Below, piece by piece: positions 31,802 to 40,130 of a stretch of DNA of 54,999 nt (the first letter of the stretch is position 1; the number at the start of each line of letters is the position of its first letter). The stretch comes from Gammaproteobacteria bacterium (GTDB lineage Bacteria > Pseudomonadota > Gammaproteobacteria > JABHGC01). The position numbers and the translations under genes were made by a program. The notes beneath the pieces were generated by a model that saw only the letters and a program-made list of their open reading frames with translations, was not told the DNA's origin and ran no database searches. The stretch lies in contig JALWTS010000039.1 in NCBI GenBank assembly GCA_027077805.1, forward strand, positions 93,873-148,871. Direction: 5' to 3'.

Positions 31802-32217
31802 GAGTTATGTTTTGTCAGTTCCAGTAATTCATTAGGTAAATAAACAGGTAAATCAGCCAATTTATAATCTTTGATATTTCTAGTAACAATAGCATCAATA
31901 CCAACTGAAACACCTGAATAATATTGCACAGCATCTTCAAAATCTTTGAAATTTGAATTCAAACTTGACTCTATAACATTTTTATCTACTGGTGAGATTT
32001 GAAATAGATTCAACAATTTTTGAATCTCACTTCTAGCTTGTTTATGATTACTCACTTTTGAAATAAGATAGTTTAATGTTGTAATACTAATGGCAGACAA
32101 ATAACCTTCGATTTTTTGACATTCAACCAACGCAACTAAACTTGCAGAAGCATTAACAAATGGTGAGCGATTGAGTAAAACATCAAGAATAATATTAATA
32201 TCAAATAATACTTTCAC
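31798..32217 (-). CDS. PIN-domain protein, probable toxin (VapC-like)
   Basis: This 139-residue PIN domain is a likely Mg-dependent ribonuclease toxin. The acidic set is visible: D6 with N8 in LFDINIIL, E32 in VECQ, DFED at 92-95, and D108 in the IDAIVTRN segment. Length and layout match type II toxins. It overlaps the antitoxin gene by 4 bases and the downstream sulfotransferase by 4 bases. The active site looks intact. Confidence 0.85.
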   Translation of the reverse strand: MKVLFDINIILDVLLNRSPFVNASASLVALVECQKIEGYLSAISITTLNYLISKVSNHKQARSEIQKLLNLFQISPVDKNVIESSLNSNFKDFEDAVQYYSGVSVGIDAIVTRNIKDYKLADLPVYLPNELLELTKHNS

Positions 32218-32450
32218 AGGTATTTTTCTTCAAGATGCCTTTTGTAATCTTCTGGATTAACATCAGTTTTCAACACACCAATAAGTGATTGGGTAATAGG
32301 TGGCATAACATCAGTTTTATCCGATTCACTCACTAATACTTGAAAATAGTGTGCAGTAAGTTGCGAAAGTGATTGATTATGTTCTTTAGCATAATGTTTA
32401 GCTTGCTCAATCAGTGTTTGCTCTAATCTAAGTGTCAATTTAGTTCGCAT
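32214..32450 (-). CDS. ribbon-helix-helix-like antitoxin
   Basis: This 78-residue protein starts with a basic strand and helix (KLTLRLEQTLIEQAKHYAKE) typical of RHH or DUF6364 antitoxins. It ends in a charged tail (PEDYKRHLEEKYL) that could wrap the toxin. It is first in the operon and coupled to the PIN gene by a 4-base overlap. Autoregulation is likely: an ACGTA/TACGT inverted repeat lies at its promoter. Confidence 0.82.
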   Translation of the reverse strand: MRTKLTLRLEQTLIEQAKHYAKEHNQSLSQLTAHYFQVLVSESDKTDVMPPITQSLIGVLKTDVNPEDYKRHLEEKYL

Positions 32451-32461
32451 AATCTTTCCAA

Positions 32462-32507
32462 ACGTACATTTTCAATAAAATTATACGTCATAAAATTAAA
32501 ATTGCAA
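32462..32507 (-). promoter_or_regulatory. promoter and candidate operator of the toxin-antitoxin operon
   Basis: On the minus strand TTGCAA (32507-32502) and TATAAT (32485-32480) are 16 bases apart. An inverted repeat ACGTA (32462-32466) / TACGT (32484-32488) flanks the start region. The -35 box lies inside the last codons of nadD, so the promoter overlaps the end of that gene. Confidence 0.65.
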
Positions 32508-33047
32508 ATTTTGTTGTACCAAATAAGAAGCTAATTGATCTCCTACTCTATCAACCAATCCCTGATGATAACTATCCCCGATTTGATAATTATTCAAATA
32601 TTCCCTAAGTTCCGTCGAACGATAAGGTAACTGCTGTTTAACTGCAACTAAACTGAATTCCTGTTCAATTTTTTGATAGGCATAAAACTTTTGCCAAACA
32701 TTAGGTTTTAAATTATCAGGCCCTAAAGCCAAACTAAAACGCACTTTGGGATATTGTTGTTGTAATGCTTTGAGCAAATGATAACTATAAACAGGATGCT
32801 GTGGATTTTTTTGATAGAGTTCTTTTTCAATAGCTAAAATAGTAATTGGCTGTTGCAATAAAAATTCACTGACAATAATACCTAACATTTCCAAGCGTTG
32901 CTCAAAGTCCAACATAGGTTTCGCAAACGCATGATAATAACTTGGTACCAACCAAACCTCATCAAACTGTGGTAATAATTGCGATATGGCATCAATATGA
33001 CCTTTATGCGGTGGATTAAATGCCGAACCAAAAATTGCAATGTGCAT
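32496..33047 (-). CDS. nadD: nicotinate-nucleotide adenylyltransferase
   Basis: NadD joins nicotinate mononucleotide and ATP into deamido-NAD, the step between PncB and NadE. The 183-residue protein has the nucleotidyltransferase motif GSAFNPPHKGH at 7-17 and the late YRSTELREYL, corresponding to the family's SSTxIR motif. It is somewhat short for the family (about 210 in E. coli). Since some paralogues with this signature have other substrates, I keep a little doubt. It stands alone, far from its usual partners proA/rsfS. Confidence 0.82.
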   Translation of the reverse strand: MHIAIFGSAFNPPHKGHIDAISQLLPQFDEVWLVPSYYHAFAKPMLDFEQRLEMLGIIVSEFLLQQPITILAIEKELYQKNPQHPVYSYHLLKALQQQYPKVRFSLALGPDNLKPNVWQKFYAYQKIEQEFSLVAVKQQLPYRSTELREYLNNYQIGDSYHQGLVDRVGDQLASYLVQQNLQF

Positions 33048-33190
33048 AAATATAGAACATTTTGATTATAATTCTTATTAATATTATTTGAACTATTACT
33101 TATAATCAAGTTATACTCAAATTAGCTATAACTCCAGCCAAACTTCGACTAAAATTAATGATTGTCCCAAACATACTAGCCCTATTTTTT

Positions 33191-36100
33191 ATGAAAATTA
33201 TTAAAACGACTTATTTATTTTATCAAAAAGATAACTCTGATAAAGTGTATGAGGTTGAGTTAGCGGAGCTTGCATCTGATTTATATGTGGTGAATTTTCG
33301 TTATGGTCGGCGTGGTAGTGCTTTGAGGTCAGGAACGAAAAATCAAACACCTGTGGATCGTGCCAAAGCGGATAAAATTTTTGCTGACCTAGTGCATTCT
33401 AAACAAAAAAAAGGTTATCAACAAGCGGATGCAGATAAAATTTCTGCCGACTTAGGTCATTCTAAACAGAAAAAATCTTATCAACAAGCGGATATTGTGC
33501 GTCAACAAGTGGTAGAAACTTGTCAGTTGTATTATCAGCAAGGCAGTGATGATAAGGTTTATCAGGTCGATTTATGCCAAGTGGGTGATCAAGGTTTTGT
33601 GGTGAATTTTCGTTATGGGCAACGAGGTTCTAAATTAAAAAATGGCACTAAACATGTGGCACCTGTTAGAAAGTTACTTGCTGAACAAGTCTTTCATAAT
33701 TTAGTCAAAAGCAAACAAAAACAAGGTTATTATGCTGATGTTACCATTCAAATAAAAACCCAGCAAATCCCGAAATTACTAGCGAAATTAGAACAAGCTA
33801 TAAAACAAACTGATGTGGATTTTAGCTTAGATCGTCTTATTTGGCGAGTGGGTGAATTAAAAATTAAAACGGCAATTCCATTGCTATACCAATTAACCCA
33901 AAAACATAAAAATCCCTTAACTCAATATTGTTTAGCTTGGGCATTGGGACGCTGTGCCACTACCGATAGTAATATGTTGGCTTGGTTAAATTCAGTTATC
34001 ACAGACAAAAAATCGCCTGATTATCTCAAAGCGATTGCAAAAGCCAGTTATTGTCAAACTGTCCCATCGAATGAATTAAAACAATTTCAACAAAGTTTAC
34101 TCAGTGCTTTACCTGAAAATATTCGCCGTGCTTATCAAGAACAACAAATGACTTCCTTAAAAACAGCGGTCAAACAATATAATAAGCAAGCTCAACAACT
34201 GGATATATTAACAAATTTATATTTACTTAATAGTGAAGCTAGTCGTACAGTAGTCTTAGACTTTGTTCGTAAGCGACCCTTAAAATATGGTTACTTTAAT
34301 CAGCATCGACGATTGTTTAAATTGGCAGAATTGCGCCAAGATTTAGAAGTGTTAGCAATCTATTGTTATCGCTTTGAAACTGTGCCAGATGGTAGTGTTA
34401 ACCCTAGTGCTTACAGTCCAAAAACCCGAGATTATTTAAAACGGCGATTATGGCGACAATTACGGCGATTAGGTCAACAGCAAGATAATGGCTATTGTCG
34501 TTTAGCGGGAGAAATTTTATTACAATTTAAAGATAGTGATATGCAATCGCCCCAATCTTATAGCTTTTATAATTACGATACTGATCGTAAGCACAAAATT
34601 CATCTGGATCAATCTTACCCTTATTTTGTCTTTAATCATATTTTATATGGTAATAGTCCCCGTTATCGACCTCGTGCTAATTTGAAATGGCAATGTCATC
34701 GTTATCAACCGAATAAATCTAAAACACCAACGGTTCGAGAAGAAGCCTTTGCCGAAATTTGGAATCAACAACCACAAGTATTACTTTGTTTGTTACAACA
34801 TAGCCAATGTCAATTAGTCCATGAATTTGCAGTTAAAGCTTTAAAAACCCAAACGGCTTATTGTAATAAATTAGAATCTAAAGCCTTTATTCCATTATTA
34901 AGCAGTGCCTATAATATTACCTATGAATTTGGCTTAGAACTAAGCAAAAGTTACTTAACGAAACAAAGCATGCTAGATACGGAACTCGTTTTAGCGTTAT
35001 TGCAATGCCGATTAACTGAAGCCCATACCATTGCCAAACAACAAATTGAAAAATATCGCCCCCAATTATTAGCTGATTTAGAATTTTTAATTGAAATTTT
35101 AATTAATCCTTATGCCGAAATTCGGCATTTAGCCCAACGTTTATTAGCAGAAGCAAAACTTGCCACTAAACAACAGCAATCACTCGTTAAAAATCTCCTA
35201 ACTAAGCTTAAACAAATGAAACAAAGTAATGACACTAATGATGACATTATTAAAGATATTGGCTTTTTATTACTACCATCCTATGGTCAACAACTGGCAA
35301 AATTGCCACAATCCTTTGTCCTACAATTATTAGAACATCCCTTATTACCGATTCAAAGTTTAGGGGGTGAAATTTTATTACAATACGCTGATGTTAAAAC
35401 CTTACCTTTAGATTGTATTCCTAGATTATTAGGTGCCGATGAAGAAGCCTTGCGTATTCTGGGCATGGCATTATTTGAAAAAATGCCAACAGATTATTTA
35501 TTAAGCAATAATGCGTTATTGATTAGCTTTTGTTTAGCTGAACAAGCGGATTTACGCCAAAGTGTACAGCCTGTGATTAAAAAATTAGCCGATGAAAGTG
35601 CAGAATTTGCCGTATTATTTACCCAAACCTTAAGTTATTACCTATTTCAACCCGAACCGTTTGAAGGCGTGCATGCCACCATTATTAACATTTTACAACA
35701 AGTCTTAAGCCCATTTTTAACCGACATTGAGGAAGGTAAAATTTGGCAAATGATCAATGCCAATTCTAGTATCATTCAATCATTTGGGGCATATGTCTTA
35801 AGCCAACATTATGATAAACCATTAAATTTTAATCAATTGCTTAAATTACATCAACATCAACTCAAACGATTACGAGACTATGCCAAGCAACAAATCCAAC
35901 AACAAGGCATTAGCTTAAGCCAAGCCATACAACTTTTAGATGTGACTTGGCAAGATAGTTTAGACTTTGCTATTAATCATATTAAAACCCAATATCATAA
36001 AGATGATTTTAGTGCTGAATTAGTATTAGCCTTATGCGATCATCAAGACCCGCAAATACAGACTTTAGGTTTAGAGCTGATGCAACCGTATTTGCAACAT

Positions 36101-36484
36101 ACGGATAATCCCCATAGTTTTTTACAACTAAGTCAACATCCGTCTATTTCCGTACAACAATTTGTGGGCGAATATTTAGATAACTATGCCAGTGAACAAA
36201 TCCAAACCTTTGCCCAATTAAGCGATTATTTTATTCAAATCTTAAGCCGAATAAACCAAGCTCGCCAATTAAAAAATCGTTTATTAGATTTTTTTGCGAA
36301 ACAGGCTTTAGTCAGTCGTGAATTTGCGGAGATTATTGCTAAAATTTTAAGCCGAGTATCGGCAACCGTAGCCATTGAAGAAAAAGCCCAAATGATTGAG
36401 ATTATGTGTTATATTAAAAAACACTATCCTGACATTGAGTTGCCGATTAATATTTGTGCCATTCCCGTAAGAACTAAAAACTAA
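33191..36484 (+). CDS. large protein with two WGR domains and a HEAT-like helical body
   Basis: This 1,097-residue cytoplasmic protein begins with two WGR domains (about 1-75 and 110-195), recognisable by VNFRYGRRGSALRSGTK and VNFRYGQRGSKLKNGTK. The remaining 900 residues are helical and repetitive, like HEAT repeats (AIPLLYQLTQ..., LLEHPLLPIQSLGGEILLQY). This architecture recalls MolR-type proteins. WGR domains of PARPs touch DNA ends, so nucleic acid or protein scaffolding is a fair guess. I see no nuclease, ATPase or polymerase motif. The ATG at 33191 is chosen so that the first WGR strand begins the protein. It is followed after 23 bases by a SWIM zinc-finger gene. Confidence 0.8.
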   Translation: MKIIKTTYLFYQKDNSDKVYEVELAELASDLYVVNFRYGRRGSALRSGTKNQTPVDRAKADKIFADLVHSKQKKGYQQADADKISADLGHSKQKKSYQQADIVRQQVVETCQLYYQQGSDDKVYQVDLCQVGDQGFVVNFRYGQRGSKLKNGTKHVAPVRKLLAEQVFHNLVKSKQKQGYYADVTIQIKTQQIPKLLAKLEQAIKQTDVDFSLDRLIWRVGELKIKTAIPLLYQLTQKHKNPLTQYCLAWALGRCATTDSNMLAWLNSVITDKKSPDYLKAIAKASYCQTVPSNELKQFQQSLLSALPENIRRAYQEQQMTSLKTAVKQYNKQAQQLDILTNLYLLNSEASRTVVLDFVRKRPLKYGYFNQHRRLFKLAELRQDLEVLAIYCYRFETVPDGSVNPSAYSPKTRDYLKRRLWRQLRRLGQQQDNGYCRLAGEILLQFKDSDMQSPQSYSFYNYDTDRKHKIHLDQSYPYFVFNHILYGNSPRYRPRANLKWQCHRYQPNKSKTPTVREEAFAEIWNQQPQVLLCLLQHSQCQLVHEFAVKALKTQTAYCNKLESKAFIPLLSSAYNITYEFGLELSKSYLTKQSMLDTELVLALLQCRLTEAHTIAKQQIEKYRPQLLADLEFLIEILINPYAEIRHLAQRLLAEAKLATKQQQSLVKNLLTKLKQMKQSNDTNDDIIKDIGFLLLPSYGQQLAKLPQSFVLQLLEHPLLPIQSLGGEILLQYADVKTLPLDCIPRLLGADEEALRILGMALFEKMPTDYLLSNNALLISFCLAEQADLRQSVQPVIKKLADESAEFAVLFTQTLSYYLFQPEPFEGVHATIINILQQVLSPFLTDIEEGKIWQMINANSSIIQSFGAYVLSQHYDKPLNFNQLLKLHQHQLKRLRDYAKQQIQQQGISLSQAIQLLDVTWQDSLDFAINHIKTQYHKDDFSAELVLALCDHQDPQIQTLGLELMQPYLQHTDNPHSFLQLSQHPSISVQQFVGEYLDNYASEQIQTFAQLSDYFIQILSRINQARQLKNRLLDFFAKQALVSREFAEIIAKILSRVSATVAIEEKAQMIEIMCYIKKHYPDIELPINICAIPVRTKN
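33371..33496 (+). repeat. 63-bp tandem duplication inside the WGR gene
   Basis: Two in-frame 21-codon units (33371-33433 and 33434-33496) encode near-identical segments (DKIFADLVHSKQKKGYQQAD versus DKISADLGHSKQKKSYQQAD). The unit is the last helix of the first WGR domain, and a related helix ends the second WGR. The duplication therefore lengthens the linker between the domains. Confidence 0.9.
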
Positions 36485-36507
36485 AGTTAAAAACTAAGGA
36501 AATTAAT

Positions 36508-38229
36508 ATGTTTTTCCAATATCGTTATCTTGGTAGTTCTGCCATTCAAAGCCAATCCCATCAAACCCAAATGGCATTTGCACCTGATACCTTAAGAGAA
36601 CCAACCTATTTTATTGGACAACTCGGTCAACATTTCGCCTTTCGGGAAGCCATTTCTGCCTTACATCACGTGGTGATTTCTGACTTACGTTATCAACCTA
36701 GAGATAAGTCCGCTTATAAACAATGGGTAGTAGAACAAGAAAAGCAACAGTTAAATCAGGTCTTACAACGTAGGGCTGATCTCTCTAAACAATATCAAGA
36801 TTTACAACAGCGATACCAACTATTACAAAAAAAAGAACAAGCATTACTTAAACCTTTCTATCGAGCCCAAGAAAAGTATTTTAAATATATTTATAAACGT
36901 GATTACAATGCGTGGTTTGTTTTAGACCCGGTGATTACCGTTCATCCTGATGAATTATTTTTTGAATGTTTTTCTCAAGATGAATCCACTTATGGCCGTT
37001 TAAGTTGTAGTTATAATATCTTCAAAAAAATCAACGAATTTGCTTGTGGTACTACTAATATTGATTATTCAGCGGAACTTTATACCGAATTTCAAAAAAT
37101 TCGAGATTATAAAAATACCCAGTTAAAAATTGATCCTAGTGGCTTTGAAGTACAAACCGAAGTCCAATCCTATCAAGAAGTGAAAATTGACTTACCTGAA
37201 AGTTGGGTGCGAGGTTTTTTACAAGTCAGTTCCGCCATGACCTTAGCGGCGACGAAATTAGAACTGCATCCTATGGATATTTATAACTTATGTTTAATTT
37301 TAAGACGCCATAAAGAAAAAACAGGGCCACGTTCCTTACGTTATCAACTCACCCCAGATAAACCCATAGAAATTATTATTGAACCTTGGAATATTCGCTT
37401 AAGCTGTCATCGTTCGCTTTATACAGGGAATACCGCACAAGAAATTCGAGTTTGGGGACGACGCCGTTTGCATGTATTGGAACGCTTAATTAGCGTGGTA
37501 AAAGGCTTTACTGTATATTTATTAGGCACAGGTATGCCATCGTTTTATATTGCCCATTTAGAAGACATGGATTTTACCTTAGGCTTATCAGGTTGGACCG
37601 CTAATGATTGGTCGCATGTTGGGCAATTTGACTTGATGGCACCTCGTCAACAAGTGGATCATATGACGCAAGATTTAATTTTTAATGCTTTAAAAAGCAA
37701 TTGGCAAGAATCCGCCCAAAGTTTATCACAACGCTTAAATTTAGATAATTCTGTGGTATTAAGTGCCTTAGGCAGTTATGCCCAAGCAGGACGAGTAATT
37801 TATGATATTAACAAGCAGGTTTATCGAGTCAGAGAACTGAGCAAAGAGCCATTGCCCCTAGAACAATTACGTTTTGCTAGTCCTGAAGAAGAAATGGCCC
37901 ATCAATTAGTAACACAAAATAAAGTAAAAATTAAAAAATTAACAGGCGACACTAATAATGGCTTTAATGTTGAGGGACAAGTCAAAGAAAAATCTCGCTC
38001 TGATACCACTGCCCTAGTCATTGATAAAGATCAGGCATTAAAACAAGCCACTTGTAGTTGCCCTTTTTATCAACATAATAAACTTTATAAAGGCCCTTGT
38101 GCCCATATTTTAGCCTTAAGAATTAAAGCCCAACAGCAATTACAACCCAAACAAACTCTACAATTAACAACAACAGAATCTCAATCAACTCACAATACCC
38201 GTAAAGGAAATTACAAGCTGGAAATTTAA
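36508..38229 (+). CDS. SWIM zinc-finger protein, partner of the WGR gene
   Basis: This 573-residue protein carries a C-terminal SWIM finger (TCSCPFYQHNKL...GPCAHIL, a CxC-xn-CxH pattern) near residues 520-545. SWIM fingers bind DNA or proteins. A charged coiled coil lies at about 80-130 (LQQRYQLLQKKEQALLK). A segment near 385-440 (NALKSNWQESAQSLSQRLNL...) looks like a winged helix. The body between has no family I recognise. It follows the WGR gene by 23 bases with an AAGGAA ribosome site, and its TAA shares a base with the lipB ATG. The pair is likely one functional module. Confidence 0.78.
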   Translation: MFFQYRYLGSSAIQSQSHQTQMAFAPDTLREPTYFIGQLGQHFAFREAISALHHVVISDLRYQPRDKSAYKQWVVEQEKQQLNQVLQRRADLSKQYQDLQQRYQLLQKKEQALLKPFYRAQEKYFKYIYKRDYNAWFVLDPVITVHPDELFFECFSQDESTYGRLSCSYNIFKKINEFACGTTNIDYSAELYTEFQKIRDYKNTQLKIDPSGFEVQTEVQSYQEVKIDLPESWVRGFLQVSSAMTLAATKLELHPMDIYNLCLILRRHKEKTGPRSLRYQLTPDKPIEIIIEPWNIRLSCHRSLYTGNTAQEIRVWGRRRLHVLERLISVVKGFTVYLLGTGMPSFYIAHLEDMDFTLGLSGWTANDWSHVGQFDLMAPRQQVDHMTQDLIFNALKSNWQESAQSLSQRLNLDNSVVLSALGSYAQAGRVIYDINKQVYRVRELSKEPLPLEQLRFASPEEEMAHQLVTQNKVKIKKLTGDTNNGFNVEGQVKEKSRSDTTALVIDKDQALKQATCSCPFYQHNKLYKGPCAHILALRIKAQQQLQPKQTLQLTTTESQSTHNTRKGNYKLEI

Positions 38230-38873
38230 TGGCATATCAATTAGATTCCGATTCTCATCTAATGATTAAAAAATTAGGCATACAAGATTACCAAATAACT
38301 TGGCAAGCAATGCAACGCTTTACCCAACAACGCCAAGACGATACCCCTGATGAAATTTGGTTAGTACAACATCCTGCGGTTTATACTTTAGGTATCAATA
38401 ACCAAAGCCCTGTGCTGACCAATCCTAAGAACATTCCTGTCATTCAAACGGATAGAGGGGGGCAAATGACTTATCACGGTTTAGGGCAATTAATTATTTA
38501 CCCATTAATTAATCTCAAACAGCGTAAATTAGGCATTAAATCTTTAGTAACGTTATTAGAACAAACTGTCATTGATTTTTTAGCCAGTTATAATATCAAC
38601 GCAAACACTAAACCCAAAGCCCCTGGTGTTTACATCAAGCAAAAAAAAATCGCCTCTTTAGGTTTACGACTAAAACGCTTGTGTAGTTATCATGGTTTAA
38701 GTATTAATATTAACATGGATTTACAGCCTTTTACTTGGATTAAGCCTTGTGGTTATCAAGGGTTGGAAATGACCCAGCTTGCGGATTTTGGAGTGGTGAT
38801 TGAGTGGCAGGAGATAGAGGATCGGGTGTTGCAGTGTTTGTTGTCTAATATTTTAACTGGCCACAACTATTAA
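38229..38873 (+). CDS. lipB: lipoyl(octanoyl) transferase
   Basis: LipB moves octanoate from acyl carrier protein to the lipoyl domains of 2-oxoacid dehydrogenases and GcvH. The 214-residue sequence has DRGGQMTYHGLGQLIIYP, the catalytic Lys140 in KIASLGLR, and Cys174 in KPCGYQGLEMTQ. All active-site residues are present. The ATG overlaps the SWIM gene stop (TAATG), so translation is coupled to that module. A downstream Met at residue 12 is a possible alternative start. lipA follows after 134 bp. Confidence 0.93.
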   Translation: MAYQLDSDSHLMIKKLGIQDYQITWQAMQRFTQQRQDDTPDEIWLVQHPAVYTLGINNQSPVLTNPKNIPVIQTDRGGQMTYHGLGQLIIYPLINLKQRKLGIKSLVTLLEQTVIDFLASYNINANTKPKAPGVYIKQKKIASLGLRLKRLCSYHGLSININMDLQPFTWIKPCGYQGLEMTQLADFGVVIEWQEIEDRVLQCLLSNILTGHNY

Positions 38874-39007
38874 ATAATCGATACAGTAATGAAACTTAAA
38901 AAGGGGACAAAACAGCATGGACAAAATGATAAATAATCAAATGATTGAAATAATGAGACATATTAGATACCAGTAATTCAAAAACTACAAAAAACCTTGG
39001 AAATATT

Positions 39008-39994
39008 ATGGAAACAGGCACCAAACAAACAGGCGAAGCGAAAACGGCCAAAAACCCTGTTAAAATCACGCCACAAAAACCCCTGCCTAAACCTAGCTGG
39101 ATACGGATGAAAATCCCTGCTAGCCCTAAAATTAATCAATTAAAAATGGTATTACGGCAACAGCAGTTACATACGGTTTGTGAGGAAGCCTCTTGCCCTA
39201 ATTTGGGGGAATGTTTTAGTAAAGGGACAGCGACTTTCATGATTATGGGTGATATTTGTACTCGGCGTTGTCCGTTTTGTGATGTGGCACATGGTCGTCC
39301 GAATGCTTTAAATCCCGATGAACCTGAAAATTTAGCTAAAACGATTGCGAAAATGCAGTTAAATTATGTAGTTATTACCTCGGTGGATAGAGATGATTTA
39401 CGAGAGGGGGGGGCAGAACATTTTCAGCGTTGTATTATAGCAATTCGGCAATATAATCCGACTACTCAAATTGAAATTTTAGTGCCTGATTTTCGGGGGC
39501 GTGCGAAAAAAGCCTTAGATTATTTATTACAAAATCCTCCTGATGTGTTTAATCATAATTTAGAAACTGTGCCTCGTTTATATCGACAAGCTCGTCCTGG
39601 GGCAAGTTATTTCGGTTCTTTAGAATTAATCCAAACCTTTAAACAAACCTGCCCTACAGTGCCAACTAAATCAGGATTAATGCTAGGTTTAGGTGAGACT
39701 TTAGAGGAAGTTGAACAAGTAATGTTAGATTTAAGAAAATATGATTGTGATATGTTGACTTTAGGCCAATATTTACAACCAAGTATTCATCATTTAGCGG
39801 TACAACGTTATTTACATCCTGATGAGTTTTTACAATTAAAACAATTAGGCAATAAAATGGGCTTTGCTCATGTCGCCAGTGGTGTATTTGTGCGTTCCTC
39901 TTATCACGCAGATCAACAGGCAGAGCAAGTTTTAAGATCAAAATCTTCTCCTAGCAAATCCACGCCCGACCATTATACTATAGTCAATAATTGA
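39008..39994 (+). CDS. lipA: lipoyl synthase (radical SAM)
   Basis: LipA inserts two sulfurs into protein-bound octanoate. The 328-residue enzyme has both iron-sulfur clusters: the auxiliary [12 protein letters not shown] (C58, C63, C69) and the radical-[11 protein letters not shown] (C84, C88, C91). The C-terminal RSSYHADQQ supplies the conserved serine ligand. A Lys/Pro-rich, poorly conserved N-terminus of about 30 residues is normal. A GGAAA ribosome site lies before the ATG. The 134-bp gap after lipB carries only a possible 19-codon frame. Confidence 0.95.
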   Translation: METGTKQTGEAKTAKNPVKITPQKPLPKPSWIRMKIPASPKINQLKMVLRQQQLHTVCEEASCPNLGECFSKGTATFMIMGDICTRRCPFCDVAHGRPNALNPDEPENLAKTIAKMQLNYVVITSVDRDDLREGGAEHFQRCIIAIRQYNPTTQIEILVPDFRGRAKKALDYLLQNPPDVFNHNLETVPRLYRQARPGASYFGSLELIQTFKQTCPTVPTKSGLMLGLGETLEEVEQVMLDLRKYDCDMLTLGQYLQPSIHHLAVQRYLHPDEFLQLKQLGNKMGFAHVASGVFVRSSYHADQQAEQVLRSKSSPSKSTPDHYTIVNN

Positions 39995-40130
39995 GGATTA
40001 TTTAGTTAATTGTAACCAAGCTATCAAGAAACTGCTAAAATCAATAATTAGGATGTTACCGTGTACTATTCAAAAACTATTTATTTTCATCGTAACATAT
40101 TATGTAATTTCACCTACCTTATTAATTATT

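Noticed and set aside
38917..38976. 19-codon frame with GGGG upstream, before lipA
   Set aside because: It is very short and Met/Ile/Asn-rich. The ribosome site is only fair, and nothing indicates a leader peptide role.
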